NCBI RefSeq assembly: GCF_003952485.1
Contig: NZ_CP034447.1
Span: 3,982,501 to 4,046,500 of the forward strand
Length of the DNA stretch: 64,000 nucleotides
Direction: 5' to 3'
Origin: Mesorhizobium sp. M1E.F.Ca.ET.045.02.1.1
GTDB taxonomy: Bacteria; Pseudomonadota; Alphaproteobacteria; Rhizobiales; Rhizobiaceae
A program made the position numbers and the translations under genes. The notes beneath the pieces were generated by a model, which was given only the letters and a program-made list of their open reading frames with translations, ran no database searches and was not told the origin of the DNA. Below, in pieces: positions 50,944 through 60,623 of this stretch (position 1 is its first letter; every line of letters starts with the position of its first letter).

Positions 50944-52170
50944 ATGAGCCACATCGTCGTTGTTGGAGCAGGCATTGTTGGCCTGAGCGCCGCTCGAGCA
51001 CTGCTCGCAGATGGTCGTTCTGTTACCGTCGTAGATCGGAACCCAGCGGGAGATAAGGCCTCCTTCGGGAATGCTGGTGCGCTTGGCGTCACCGAAATCG
51101 TGCCGGCCAGTGTGCCCGGATTGATTTGGAAAGTACCGGGTTGGCTATTCGACCCGCTTGGCCCGCTCTCTGTCCGTCCCACCCATTTTCCGAAACTCGC
51201 ACCCTGGCTCCTGCGTTTCATGCGCAGTGGCTCGAAAAGTGAGATGCTCCGTATCACCAAAGCGCTGGCTGCCTTAAACGCTCCTATCTACAACGACTAT
51301 CTTCCTCTGCTCGATGAGCTAAAGCTTAGGCACGAACTGCACCAGGTTGGAGCGCTTTGGGTCTATGAAACCGAGGCTGCCTTCGCTGCAGACGCGGCAG
51401 ATCGAGACCTGCGTCGAAGCTATGGCCTGGTTTTTGATGAGCTAGACGGCGACGAGGCGCGCAGGCTGGAGCCGGCGCTTGGCAAAGTTGTCGTGAAAGC
51501 GGTGATGACGCCGCAGTGGTCGCATTTCAATGATCCAAAGAGGGTCGTCGATCGTCTGCGCGAACTTATGGTCAACAGAGGCGCTAAGCTGGTGAGCGGA
51601 GAGGCTCTTGCGATCGAAGGCAAGAATCTTCGTATGTGCGGAGGACAAGACATCGACTTCGACCAGTTGGTGATTGCGGCTGGTGCATGGTCGGCGCGTC
51701 TCGCCAAGACCATCGGCGACCGCGTGTTGCTTGAAAGCGAACGCGGCTACAACATCACGATACCAAACTCTGGAGTGACGCTTTCCCGGGAGGTCATTTT
51801 CGCAGAGCGCAAGTTCGTTGCTACGCCGATGGATATGGGATTGCGGATCGGCGGCGCCGCCGAATTCGCAGGACTAAAGGCGCCCGCCAATTATGGTCGA
51901 AGTGACGCGTTGGCAAAACTGGCCAAGATTTACCTCCCGGATCTCATATCAACAGACGGCACACGATGGATGGGGCATCGTCCAACGACTCCCGACACAC
52001 TTCCGGTGATCGGTTTCTCGCCGCGCCGCAATGACGTCATCCACGCCTATGGTCACAGTCATTGTGGGCTAACGCTTGGGCCGACGACCGGTCGGCTGGT
52101 CGCAGACATGGTTGCCGAAAGAGCGCCAACAATCGATCTAACACCCTTTTCCGCCAACCGTTTTTCCTGA
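50944..52170 (+). CDS. FAD-dependent amino-acid oxidase/dehydrogenase (DadA type)
   Basis: 408 residues. The N-terminal FAD motif HIVVVGAGIVGLSAARALLA is followed by VTVVDRNPAGDKASFGNAGA, the DadA fingerprint with the conserved S-x-x-NAG. The C-terminal motif WMGHRPTTPDTLPVIGFSP and HAYGHSHCGLTLGPTTGRLV closes the FAD site. Such enzymes oxidise D-amino acids, including cis-4-hydroxy-D-proline. It lies 13 bp upstream of a hydroxyproline-epimerase-type gene, the usual pairing in hydroxyproline catabolism, which supports that substrate. Confidence 0.87.
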   Translation: MSHIVVVGAGIVGLSAARALLADGRSVTVVDRNPAGDKASFGNAGALGVTEIVPASVPGLIWKVPGWLFDPLGPLSVRPTHFPKLAPWLLRFMRSGSKSEMLRITKALAALNAPIYNDYLPLLDELKLRHELHQVGALWVYETEAAFAADAADRDLRRSYGLVFDELDGDEARRLEPALGKVVVKAVMTPQWSHFNDPKRVVDRLRELMVNRGAKLVSGEALAIEGKNLRMCGGQDIDFDQLVIAAGAWSARLAKTIGDRVLLESERGYNITIPNSGVTLSREVIFAERKFVATPMDMGLRIGGAAEFAGLKAPANYGRSDALAKLAKIYLPDLISTDGTRWMGHRPTTPDTLPVIGFSPRRNDVIHAYGHSHCGLTLGPTTGRLVADMVAERAPTIDLTPFSANRFS

Positions 52171-52183
52171 TCTGGAGGATAAT

Positions 52184-53185
52184 AATGACTCCCCATACCT
52201 TCATATGCATTGATGCCCATACATGTGGCAGCCCCGTTCGCGTTGTTGCCGGCGGAGCTCCTATGCTGCCCAACGTCAGCATGGCCGAAAAGCGTCAGAT
52301 ATTCCTGCGCGACCATGACTGGGTGCGTCAGGCGTTGATGTTCGAGCCTCGCGGCCATGATGTCATGTCCGGCTCCATTCTCTATCCCCGTCACGTGAGG
52401 ATTGCGATATCGGTGTACTGTTCATCGAGGTTTCCGGTTGCCTTCCCATGTGTGGCCATGGCACCATCGGTACGGTAACCGCCGCCCTCGAACAGGGTTT
52501 TGTCGTGCCGAAGACCGAAGGGCGGCTGGCGCTTGAGGTGCCCGCCGGCCGCGTCGAGGTGGAGTACACACGAAACGGTCGTTTCATTGACGGGGTCCGC
52601 ATCTATAATGTGCCGGCATATCTTCATGCAAGTAACGCGAAAATCGACGTTCCAGGCATTGGAGAACTGATTGTGGACGTCTCCTATGGTGGCAACTTCT
52701 ATGCCATTGTGGAACCTCAGAAGAACTGGACCGGTCTCGACAGCATGACGGCCGACGATATCCTCAAGATTAGCCCGGTTGTCCGCAAATTGGTACAGGA
52801 TGCCGTGAGGCCGGTGCATCCAGAGAATGATCGGATTTCTGGAGTAAGCCATGTTATGTGGGCTGATAAGGCCCGGCACCCGGAAGCAAATGCACGCAAC
52901 GCCGTGTTTTTCGGTGAACGCGGGATCGACCGCTCGCCCTGCGGCACCGGCACCTCCTCTCGCATGGCACAACGTGTTGCAAAGGGGTTGCTGAACGTCG
53001 GCGAAACGTTTGTTCACGAGTCTATCATCGGCACTCTATTCCATGGTCGTGTGGAAGATGTGGCGGAAGTTGCAGGATGTCATGCCATTCTTCCGAGCGT
53101 CAGCGGATGGGCGCGTATCACCGGTTATAATACCATTCTCGTCGATAAGCGCGACCCACTCGCCTTGGGGTTTCAGGTAAAGTAG
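52184..53185 (+). pseudogene. 4-hydroxyproline epimerase / proline racemase-type gene with one-base frameshift
   Basis: The start (MTPHTFICIDAHTCGSPVRV) follows GGAGGATAATA and reads to DVMSGSILYP. At TATCCCCGTC (52386-52389, four C) the frame is lost; one extra C would give PSREDCDIGVLFIEVSG and continue into LPMCGHGTIGTVTAALEQG. Both catalytic cysteines, in MCGHGTIG and DRSPCGTGTSS, are encoded, which favours an epimerase or racemase over a dehydratase. The rest is intact to 53185. As written it is broken, but a homopolymer sequencing error is a serious alternative. With the adjacent DadA-like oxidase it would convert trans-4-hydroxy-L-proline to the D-form and oxidise it. Confidence 0.85.
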
Positions 53186-53675
53186 CCACGATCCTCGGAG
53201 AATGAAGAACGCGACTCCGCATCGACCCAAGTCGGACAGCCGAGTTCATCGCGATCTACGAAAAGTTCCCTTCAGAAAGAGACCCTCGGAGAGTTCGTAA
53301 TTTGTAGGCCATTTCATTTGCGATATCGGAGAATTTGAATCACATCGTTGCGTTTTGTCGCTACGGAACATAGCGGAGGAGAAGAAAACGAGCGAAAATG
53401 CTCGCGCATCCTCATTGGCAGGAATATTTTGATTCAATTAAGGGCACGATAAATCGGTAATCCTCAGTAAGCGCAGCACGACAGCTTGCGATAGACCGAT
53501 AAACATGGGTGACTGGGCAGACCCGCGATTTCCCTTCAGCAGCACAGTATCTATACAAGCGATAAGCGCATTGTCTGCGCTTCTGCAAGAAGTGACGGGG
53601 TCAGGATCTGGGATAGAAGCAAGAGCCACACGCTCGGCGCATACGCGCATACGGCTCCTTTCTCAGAGCCACCCG
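53186..53675. other. Intergenic stretch between the epimerase and dppF
   Basis: About 490 bp between convergent genes. Short frames are present but none has recognisable motifs. No clear terminator was found; the two genes end toward each other here. Confidence 0.4.
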
Positions 53676-54704
53676 CTACCGCGAGATAGCAGCCGCTGAA
53701 CCCGCGGCCTGCTGCGGTTTTTGCTGCAGCGGGAAGTGGCATCTGAAGCTGTGCCATGCGTCGGCGGGGCTTGTGGAAGGCTCGGGGAAGACTCGGCGGC
53801 AGATGTCTTGCGCGTACTGGCACCGCGTGTGGAACTCGCAGCCGGACGGGCGTCTCAGCATGCTCGGCACCTCGCCTTTGATCTCGATGCGGTTGAGAAC
53901 GGCGTCTGGATCGGGCACTGGGTTGGCCGACAGCAAAGCTTGCGTATATGGGTGACGCGGATACTCGAAAATACTTTCGGTCGAGCCAATCTCGACAATG
54001 CGGCCGAGATACATGATCGCCATACGATCGGCCATGTGGCGCACAACATTGAGGTTGTGGGTGATGATGAGGACAGCGATCCCGAGTTCCTCCTGCAGGC
54101 GAGCAAGCAGATTGAGCACCTCGCCTTGGACCGACACGTCGAGCCCAGCTGTGGGCTCGTCGGCGATAATCAGGTCTGGGTTGAGTGCAAGGGCACGTGC
54201 GACGCCGACGCGCCGGGCCTGACCGCCAGAGAGCTGGTGGGGATAGCGGCGCCCAAAGTCCGCCGGCAAGCCGACCGTGCGCAACAGGCGCTCTGCTTCG
54301 GCACCGGGATCGCGATTGCTCACGCCGTGTATGCGGAATGGCTCGGTGAGGAGCGACTGCACGGTCAGCCGCGGCGAGAGCGAGCCCACGGGATCCTGGA
54401 ACATCATTGTCATGCGGCGCAGGTGGGACTTTCGTTCGGCCGCTTTGAGGCCGATAAGTTCCTGCCCGTCGAAACGAATGCTGCCGCTAACAGCCGGCTG
54501 AAGGCCGATGATCGTGCGCGCGATGGTGGATTTGCCAGATCCGCTTTCGCCGACGAGGGCAAGCGTCTCGCCCTTGCGGATTTCAAAGGAGACGCCGCAC
54601 ACAGCGTCAATGAAAGGATCTGCCGTGCCCGTGGTGAGCGCCTTCAGTGAGCCCATGGTGCGGAAGCGGACGCGCAGGTCCTGGACACTCAGCAGCGCAC
54701 TCAT
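53676..54704 (-). CDS. Oligopeptide/dipeptide ABC transporter ATPase, DppF/OppF type
   Basis: 342 residues from the ATG giving MSALLSVQDLRVRFRTM, overlapping the dppD-type stop in ATGA; the longer frame to 54740 is less likely. Walker A GESGSGKST, signature LSGGQARRVGVARAL, Walker B LIIADEPTAGLD. The Opp/Dpp-specific C-terminal cysteines (GCEFHTRCQYAQDICRRVFP) form the Fe-S-like motif. It is the second ATPase and last gene of the importer operon. Confidence 0.87.
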   Translation of the reverse strand: MSALLSVQDLRVRFRTMGSLKALTTGTADPFIDAVCGVSFEIRKGETLALVGESGSGKSTIARTIIGLQPAVSGSIRFDGQELIGLKAAERKSHLRRMTMMFQDPVGSLSPRLTVQSLLTEPFRIHGVSNRDPGAEAERLLRTVGLPADFGRRYPHQLSGGQARRVGVARALALNPDLIIADEPTAGLDVSVQGEVLNLLARLQEELGIAVLIITHNLNVVRHMADRMAIMYLGRIVEIGSTESIFEYPRHPYTQALLSANPVPDPDAVLNRIEIKGEVPSMLRRPSGCEFHTRCQYAQDICRRVFPEPSTSPADAWHSFRCHFPLQQKPQQAAGSAAAISR

Positions 54705-55711
54705 ACCGCAACCATCCCAGCCCGATCGAGCAGATGGCATCGCGCGACCTGGTCAGCAGCGACACGGTATTCGCCAGGCGTCTCATGCACGCAGCGCTCG
54801 AATGCGTGAGGACACCGCGGGTGGAAGATACATCCCTTTTTGCTTCCGAGCAGGCTGGGGACGTCTCCGGGGATGGTCGGCAAATTGCGCGTCCGCTGTT
54901 TGATCCGTCCAGGGTCGCACTCAAGCAGCGCCCGAGTGTAGGGATGGCCGGGATTATGGAAGATGTCGCGTACGGCACCCTGCTCCACCACCTCGCCCGC
55001 ATACATGACGGCAACTCGGTCGCACAATTCAGCGACGACGCCGAGATGATGGGAGACAAACAGGATGGAGCAACCGATCTCCCTTTGCAGATCCTTGAGC
55101 AAATGGATGATCTGGACTTCCAACGTTGCATCAAGCGCTGTGGTAGGCTCGTCGGCTATGAGCAGCGCCGGTCTCACCAGAAGTGCCATGGCAATGCAGA
55201 TGCGCTGGCGCATGCCACCAGAGAACTGATGCGGATAATTTCCGATGCGGCTTTGCGGATCGGGAATTCCGACGCGCTTGAGCATGTCGATCGCACGAGC
55301 GCGCTTTTCACTACGGCCTCGTTGTTCGTGGTGTTGGATATCGATCATTTGGCTTTCGATGGTCCGCACCGGATTGAGCGCGGTCATCGGATCCTGGAAG
55401 ATCATGGAGAGGCGATCGCCCATCAGACTGCGTCGCGCCTGGGCAGTCAGCGTAAGCAGGTCGCGTCTTTCGAATATAATGCTGCCGGCAGTAACCTGAG
55501 CGTTTTCTGGAAGTAGCCCCATCACGGTATACGCAAGCGTGGATTTGCCGGATCCACTCTCCCCGACGATGCCGACTATCTGTCCGGTCGGCACGTTCAG
55601 CGAAACGTTGCGCAGTGCGTGAACACGTCCGCGTGGGGAGCCGAAGTCGAGGTTCAGGTTCCGAACCTCGAGAAGCGCGGACATTGGCGGTGTCGGATCC
55701 TCACGTCTCAT
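54701..55711 (-). CDS. Oligopeptide/dipeptide ABC transporter ATPase, DppD/OppD type
   Basis: 336 residues. The start overlaps the DppC-type stop in ATGA; a second ATG nine codons in (MSALLEVRNLNLDF) is equally credible. Walker A GESGSGKST, signature FSGGMRQRICIAMAL, Walker B LLIADEPTTALD and the C-terminal GCIFHPRCPHAFERCVHETP cysteine cluster mark the OppD/DppD family. It is the first ATPase of the pair. Confidence 0.88.
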   Translation of the reverse strand: MRREDPTPPMSALLEVRNLNLDFGSPRGRVHALRNVSLNVPTGQIVGIVGESGSGKSTLAYTVMGLLPENAQVTAGSIIFERRDLLTLTAQARRSLMGDRLSMIFQDPMTALNPVRTIESQMIDIQHHEQRGRSEKRARAIDMLKRVGIPDPQSRIGNYPHQFSGGMRQRICIAMALLVRPALLIADEPTTALDATLEVQIIHLLKDLQREIGCSILFVSHHLGVVAELCDRVAVMYAGEVVEQGAVRDIFHNPGHPYTRALLECDPGRIKQRTRNLPTIPGDVPSLLGSKKGCIFHPRCPHAFERCVHETPGEYRVAADQVARCHLLDRAGMVAV

Positions 55712-56601
55712 AGGTCTTTCCGCAGCTTGGGATCGATTATGTCACGCAATGCCTCGCCAAGGAATGTGAAGCCCAGCGTGGCGACCACTATTGGAATGCC
55801 GCCGGCAAAAACCAGCCAGGGAGTCTGATTGATATAGCTATAGCCTTCATTGAGGATAGCTCCCCAGTCGGGCGTGGGTGGCTGCACACCCATGCCGAGA
55901 AAGCTGAGACCAGCTTGCACGGCAATGACCGCAGGCACATCCATGCTCACAAGAATAAGAAGCGGACCAATCACGTTTGGCAGCATGTGAACGGCAAGGA
56001 TGCGCGTCATGCTGGCGCCCATGCTTCGTTCGGCGTCAATGTAATCGGAGTTGCGCAGGGCTTGCGTTTGGGTGCGCACGACACGCGCATAGATCGGCAT
56101 CGATGTTATTGCGATGACCAGGATCACGCTGGACATGCTGGGGCCAAGAAGCGCAATGATGGCCAACGCAAATATGATCCCTGGAAAGGAGCGGATCGTG
56201 TCGAAAAATAGTAGCAGAAGATTGTCGAGCCAGCGCGGCCCGAACCCTGCTATCAGGCCAAGCACGAGGCCAACGACAAGCGAACTGCCGAGCGATGCAA
56301 AGGCAACGAGAAGCGGGATGCGGCCGCCCATGATGGTACGCGAAAAAGTATCACGGCCGAGTTCATCCGTGCCAAGAAGAAATTCTGCTGAAGGGCCCGC
56401 CAAACGAGGCCCAACCATTATGCGGATAGGGTCATGTGTGACGATGAGCGGACCAAAAATTGCGCTCGCTACCACGACCAGGACTAGCACGGCGCCAAGC
56501 ATCCCCAGACGGTTTTTAAGCAGTTGCCGCAGGAAGCCTCCGAGGGCACCTGGATTGTGCCTTGCTGGAGCTTCTGTACCAGTCGTGTCTATGCTCGTCA
56601 T
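55708..56601 (-). CDS. Peptide ABC transporter permease, DppC type
   Basis: 297 residues with an N-terminal cytoplasmic OppC-type helix (FLRQLLKNRLGMLGAVLVLV), the periplasmic segment GPRLAGPSAEFLLGTDELGR and the coupling loop YIDAERSMGASMTRILAVHM. TDELGRDTFSR is a DppC hallmark. It begins 2 bp after the DppB-type stop. Bases 56351-56510 have a diverged partial copy at 60624-60780. Confidence 0.88.
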   Translation of the reverse strand: MTSIDTTGTEAPARHNPGALGGFLRQLLKNRLGMLGAVLVLVVVASAIFGPLIVTHDPIRIMVGPRLAGPSAEFLLGTDELGRDTFSRTIMGGRIPLLVAFASLGSSLVVGLVLGLIAGFGPRWLDNLLLLFFDTIRSFPGIIFALAIIALLGPSMSSVILVIAITSMPIYARVVRTQTQALRNSDYIDAERSMGASMTRILAVHMLPNVIGPLLILVSMDVPAVIAVQAGLSFLGMGVQPPTPDWGAILNEGYSYINQTPWLVFAGGIPIVVATLGFTFLGEALRDIIDPKLRKDL

Positions 56602-56603
56602 GA

Positions 56604-57542
56604 TCAGAGCTTTTCCCGAGCCCGCGGGTCAAGGCTTGCATTGACCAGATCGGAAACCGTTGTCGAAATTACGATAAGGAAGGTGGTGACCACGACGACC
56701 CCCATCACAATTGGATAGTTACGCGCATTCACCGCTTGCACGATAAGCGCGCCGATGCCTGGCCTTGCGAACACCACCTCGACAAACACCGCTGCCGACA
56801 GGAGCCACGCGATCCCTACGCCCAAGATGGTTACCGTTGGCAAGATCGCAAGCGGCAGAGCGTAACGGGAAACAATGCGCCATTCCGAAATCCCGAAGGA
56901 GCGGGCCATGCGGATATGGTTCTCTCCAAGCGTTTCGAGCATGGACGCGCGCACCAGTCGTGAGATATAGCCCACCCATCCAATCCCCATTGCAAAGCTT
57001 GGCAGGATCAGGTGGACGAGCCCATCCCCAAGGCCCTCGCCCGGCCCGATCGCCGGCAGCCAGCGGAGCGCAACAGCGAAGATCAGCAGTGCGTAAACTG
57101 CCATGACAAAGGAAGGAATGGCGATAGTCGCCACCGCCATTACCCCAACCGCCTGATCGAGTAAGGAATTGCGCCGCATGGCAGAGTAGCAGCCTAGCGG
57201 CACGGCGATAGCGACAGCCCAAAAGATGGAGACGAGGATCAGCTCAAGCGTATAGGGCAGTTGCTCAAGTACGATGTCGGCGACCGGCCTCTGGCTGAAC
57301 ACATCATAACCCAAATTGCCGTGTAGCAGTCCGCCGAAGAAGGTGGCGATCTGCACGAGAAACGGCTTGTCGAGCCCCATCTGCTGATGCAGCTGCGCCT
57401 TTATCTCAGGCGTCGCCCGGGGGCCGAGCAGAATTGCGGCGGGGTCTCCCGGCACGGCATGGATCATCACGAAGAGCAGCGTCACCGCGGTCACGATGAT
57501 CGTGACCGCGAGGACCAACCTTTTGCAAAAATAAAACAACAT
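56604..57542 (-). CDS. Peptide ABC transporter permease, DppB type
   Basis: 312 residues with the standard DppB start (YFCKRLVLAVTIIVTAVTLL), the periplasmic PGDPAAILLGPRATPE region, and the coupling loop MLETLGENHIRMARSFGISE. About six membrane segments. The start is 21 bp after the binding-protein stop. With the DppC-type partner it forms the channel. Confidence 0.88.
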   Translation of the reverse strand: MLFYFCKRLVLAVTIIVTAVTLLFVMIHAVPGDPAAILLGPRATPEIKAQLHQQMGLDKPFLVQIATFFGGLLHGNLGYDVFSQRPVADIVLEQLPYTLELILVSIFWAVAIAVPLGCYSAMRRNSLLDQAVGVMAVATIAIPSFVMAVYALLIFAVALRWLPAIGPGEGLGDGLVHLILPSFAMGIGWVGYISRLVRASMLETLGENHIRMARSFGISEWRIVSRYALPLAILPTVTILGVGIAWLLSAAVFVEVVFARPGIGALIVQAVNARNYPIVMGVVVVTTFLIVISTTVSDLVNASLDPRAREKL

Positions 57543-57563
57543 ACCTCGGCCCGTCGCCGCCGC

Positions 57564-59147
57564 TTAAGCCGGCTTGAAGTCGAGATATAAAGGGACTCCG
57601 TCCGGACGGGTCGCAGCTTGTATCTTAGTCGTGCGGTACACGACAGGAGTACCACCATTTGTCAGGAATCGGTGGGCGCCCGACTCCTCCATGAGGTCCT
57701 GCATCTCGTAATATAGCTTTGCGCGCTCGTTTGGATCCTCAATCGTGATTGCCTTGGCGTTGAGCTCGTCAAAGCGGTCACTGCTGAAGCGCGCCCAATT
57801 CCAAACCCCCACTTGGGATTTCACGAACCACTCCGTGTAGTAATAAGGATCAGGCAGACTGCTGTCGTTTCTGATAAAGAGCTGCAAGTCCTTCCAGCGA
57901 TCACCTTCCGATTCCTGACCGATCCCGCTGAAGGAACCGGTATCCTGGACATTAACTTGGACAGTAATGCCGATCTGCGACAACTGCGCCTGAATCGTCT
58001 GGGCGATTATCGAAGGTATGCCACTGTTGTCACAATCGATGGTTAACTGCAGGTCGCTCACACCCGCCTTTTCCAGGAACTCCTTGGCCTTGGCGAGGTC
58101 GCCTTCCGGGGGAACGAGCGCCTTCTCGCGATGCCCGATCATACCTGGCGGAATTATCCCGGTTGCCACGTCGGCCTGCCCTGCATAGGCAGCGTCTAGG
58201 ATCTGCGGCACATTGATGGCCCATTGAATTGCTCTCCGGACATTGATGTCCTTCAGCTTCGGGTTATCCATATTCATGCCAAGCCAGATGTAACGGAGCG
58301 AGGGATGCTCCTCAACCTTTGTATCGGGCGGCGGATTGCTTTTGAACGTCGCCAGCGAATCGAGACTGATCGTCGCGAAATCAACATCGCCAGCCAGATA
58401 GGCGCGTTCCGCCGTCTTAGTGTCAGTAATCGGTACAATGCGGATTTCATCGAATCCGGGCTTTGGTCCAGACCACTCGGGATTACGTGTCAATAGCGTG
58501 TATTGATTTTGCTTCCACTCCGCGAGCACATAAGGCCCAGAGAACGCCGGCGGTTTCATGCCGAAATTGCCGCCGTCCTTGGTCGTCTTCATCACCGCCT
58601 GCTCGGAAACGATATGGCCGACGCCATAAGGAAGGGTAATGTTCCAGACCGGCACATACGGCGTCTTAAACACGATGACGCCCGTATGATCGTCCTCGAC
58701 CTCGACATGATCGAAGGAGCCTAGATCAGACATATTCGCTGACTTGTGCTTGATGATGCGTTCAAATGAGAACTTGACGTCCTTCGCAGTAACCTCGCCA
58801 TGGCCGCCAGTGAATTTGATGCCTTTCTTTAATTGAAACCGAATGTGCGTGGGATCGACCTGCTCGAGCTTTTCCGCCGCCTCCAGATCCCAGCCCCATA
58901 CGGAGCCTGCCTTATAATGCGTGAGCTTCGAATAAATGCAGTTCAACACGTTGGATTCGTAACTCGATGTGGTAAAGCCGGGATCCAAACTTGCCAGCTC
59001 AAACTGAAGGGCGACCTTGAGCACTTTGCCTTCCGCCGCCCAGATGACCTGCGAGAGCGGCATGCCGGAGGCAATGATTCCACCGCCCAAGGCGGCTCCT
59101 CCCTTAAGAAGGGTGCGGCGGTCAATGTTCTGGATAGCCTCTTTCAT
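57564..59147 (-). CDS. Peptide/solute-binding protein, DppA/OppA type (SBP_bac_5)
   Basis: 527 residues from the ATG giving MKEAIQNIDRRTLLKGG, a twin-arginine-like signal (DRRTLLKGGAALGGGIIASG). The start at 59174 adds nine codons, and MIKQTWEETMKE is also possible. The mature body shows the cluster-5 pattern: LKVALQFELASLDPG, FTGGHGEVTAKDVKFSFERI, GPYVLAEWKQNQYTLLTRNP and INVPQILDAAYAGQADVATG. It is first gene of the five-gene importer operon, transcribed from a promoter carrying the CGACA-N3-TGTCG operator at 59333. Peptides, but also opines or other amides, are taken by this class. Confidence 0.87.
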   Translation of the reverse strand: MKEAIQNIDRRTLLKGGAALGGGIIASGMPLSQVIWAAEGKVLKVALQFELASLDPGFTTSSYESNVLNCIYSKLTHYKAGSVWGWDLEAAEKLEQVDPTHIRFQLKKGIKFTGGHGEVTAKDVKFSFERIIKHKSANMSDLGSFDHVEVEDDHTGVIVFKTPYVPVWNITLPYGVGHIVSEQAVMKTTKDGGNFGMKPPAFSGPYVLAEWKQNQYTLLTRNPEWSGPKPGFDEIRIVPITDTKTAERAYLAGDVDFATISLDSLATFKSNPPPDTKVEEHPSLRYIWLGMNMDNPKLKDINVRRAIQWAINVPQILDAAYAGQADVATGIIPPGMIGHREKALVPPEGDLAKAKEFLEKAGVSDLQLTIDCDNSGIPSIIAQTIQAQLSQIGITVQVNVQDTGSFSGIGQESEGDRWKDLQLFIRNDSSLPDPYYYTEWFVKSQVGVWNWARFSSDRFDELNAKAITIEDPNERAKLYYEMQDLMEESGAHRFLTNGGTPVVYRTTKIQAATRPDGVPLYLDFKPA

Positions 59148-59164
59148 AGTTTCCTCCCATGTCT

Positions 59165-59303
59165 GTTTAATCAATCGCTGCGAGTTCGCCCAGCATGTGG
59201 ATTAGAGGGGGTAGATGTCCTTGTTATCTCCGCTCTGGTTTTCGAACACCGCCACATAGTCCACCACGGTGCCGTCGGGATTAGCGACCAGGAATTGTCC
59301 GCC
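59165..59303 (-). pseudogene. Remnant of a beta-lactamase-fold hydrolase C-terminus
   Basis: The minus strand reads AGGQFLVANPDGTVVDYVAV, FENQSGDNKDIYPL, a stop, then in a shifted frame LIHMLGELAAID. This matches GGQYLLANPDTGIAVVYMAV, HENESGDSPGLYPPLINMMADL of the intact serine hydrolase at 60770-61957. Only the last ~45 codons remain, wedged between the operator at 59333 and the binding-protein gene. Confidence 0.8.
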
Positions 59304-59332
59304 TGCTCCACTTCGATGCCGCGAGCTACTGT

Positions 59333-59356
59333 CGACATATTGTCGTTACTTGTCAA
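59333..59356 (-). promoter_or_regulatory. CGACA-N3-TGTCG operator, copy 2, with -35 box of the Dpp-type operon
   Basis: CGACATATTGTCG at 59333-59345. On the minus strand TTGACA (59356-59351) precedes it by 5 bp as a good -35 box, so the palindrome would cover the spacer and -10. The context, from CTACTGTCGAC to CTTGTCAA, is shared with the copy at 63402. It is about 190 bp upstream of the binding-protein start. Confidence 0.65.
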
Positions 59357-59543
59357 CGAAGTTTTGAGGTCAGTTTCATGAAATGAGCGAAATTCGGCGA
59401 TGACCCTGTTGGCCGCAAACAGGCAAATCGGTGAGTCGAACGATCGAGCGATGTCCGGAAGATAGACACGCGCGATAATCGAGCTCGGCGACGTCAAGGT
59501 CGGGCTTCCATGAGAAGCACGCTGCTGCTCGCCCGGCTCTACG

Positions 59544-60299
59544 CTACCGGCCGCTAGTATATCTAACCGCACGCCCCGGATTAAACCGGACGTCGCGGCG
59601 GGCAGCTTCTACGGCCGGTTCGAAAAAGCGCTCCTGGAACCCCATGAACCAGGCATGTTGCGTTGGGTCATGGATGTTCATCAGCCTGTCCTGCTCGGCA
59701 CGGTCCTGAGCGCCTGGTCTAACGTATTTTCCCGGGTCCTGCTGCCATCGGCGAAAGACGGAGGGACTTGCTTCGGGATGGAATTGGAATCCAAAGGCCT
59801 TCTCGCCGTAACGGAATGCTTGGTGCTCAAAAAGCTCGCTTTTGGCCAAGTGGTCGGCGCCGGCTGGAATCTCGAATTGGTGGTAGTGCGATTCTGCGAC
59901 GTACAGCCGTTCCGGGAAATAGGCTTTCCCGGCCTCGGTTGCGACGATTTCATAGTAGCCGAACTCGCCCGGATCACCAGGAAGAGGTCCAACCTTCGCG
60001 CCCAGGACGGTAGCCATGACCTGGGCGCCAAGGCAGATCCCAAGCAGGGGGACGGTTTGCTTCAAGCATTGCTCGGCCCATTCTTTTTCGTGCCTGAGAA
60101 AAGGGTACTTGTGATCGTCGAAGACGTTAAATTTCCCGCCAAAGATTACGCTACCGACGACCGATGCATCTACATCATCCAACCGCTCTCCCAAGAAGGG
60201 TCTGATCGTTTGGGGGAGGACGCCGTGCGCTCGGAAAAATGCAACGACCCGGTCGTCCTCCGGACCATCTTCATGCCGAACCAATACAACACGAGCCAC
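59544..60299 (-). CDS. Class I glutamine amidotransferase-like protein
   Basis: 251 residues from a GTG at 60299 with GGGAGA upstream; the family N-terminus (VARVVLVRHEDGPEDDRVVA) begins exactly there, so the open frame to 60380 is unlikely. The nucleophile cysteine is in LLGICLGAQVMATVLGA, and the His/Glu pair in FGFQFHPEAS. Such proteins hydrolyse glutamine or gamma-glutamyl compounds (PuuD-like ones are related). The last ~50 residues are an extension (WFMGFQERFFEPAVEAARRD). It lies between the serine hydrolase and the Dpp-type operon in the same orientation. Confidence 0.82.
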   Translation of the reverse strand: MARVVLVRHEDGPEDDRVVAFFRAHGVLPQTIRPFLGERLDDVDASVVGSVIFGGKFNVFDDHKYPFLRHEKEWAEQCLKQTVPLLGICLGAQVMATVLGAKVGPLPGDPGEFGYYEIVATEAGKAYFPERLYVAESHYHQFEIPAGADHLAKSELFEHQAFRYGEKAFGFQFHPEASPSVFRRWQQDPGKYVRPGAQDRAEQDRLMNIHDPTQHAWFMGFQERFFEPAVEAARRDVRFNPGRAVRYTSGR

Positions 60300-60623
60300 C
60301 GTAGTCTCCCGTTCAAACGCTAAGAATCCAGCCGTCGTCTCTGCCGGCGCTGATGGTCCAACGCCGGCCGTGACATCCATCCCCAGTTAATTGTTCAGCT
60401 TGAATTGGACCTGCTGCATGCCGGGTGAGTTGGCCGCGCCCAGGCGATACAAAAATGCCGTTCAACCCGATCCATTAGGCGTGTCTGTAATTACGCTCCA
60501 GCGAGTTCGGCAGCTCGCGCTGGATGTAGGTCATGGGGCTCTTCGATACTGTGGTCGGCTCCACGTTAGGCCAATTGTTCCACCACCACCGAAGCGGGAC
60601 CGCGGTCGACCAGGGAGCAAGTG

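Noticed and set aside
53721..54650. A 309-codon plus-strand frame
   Set aside because: It is antisense to the DppF-type ATPase.
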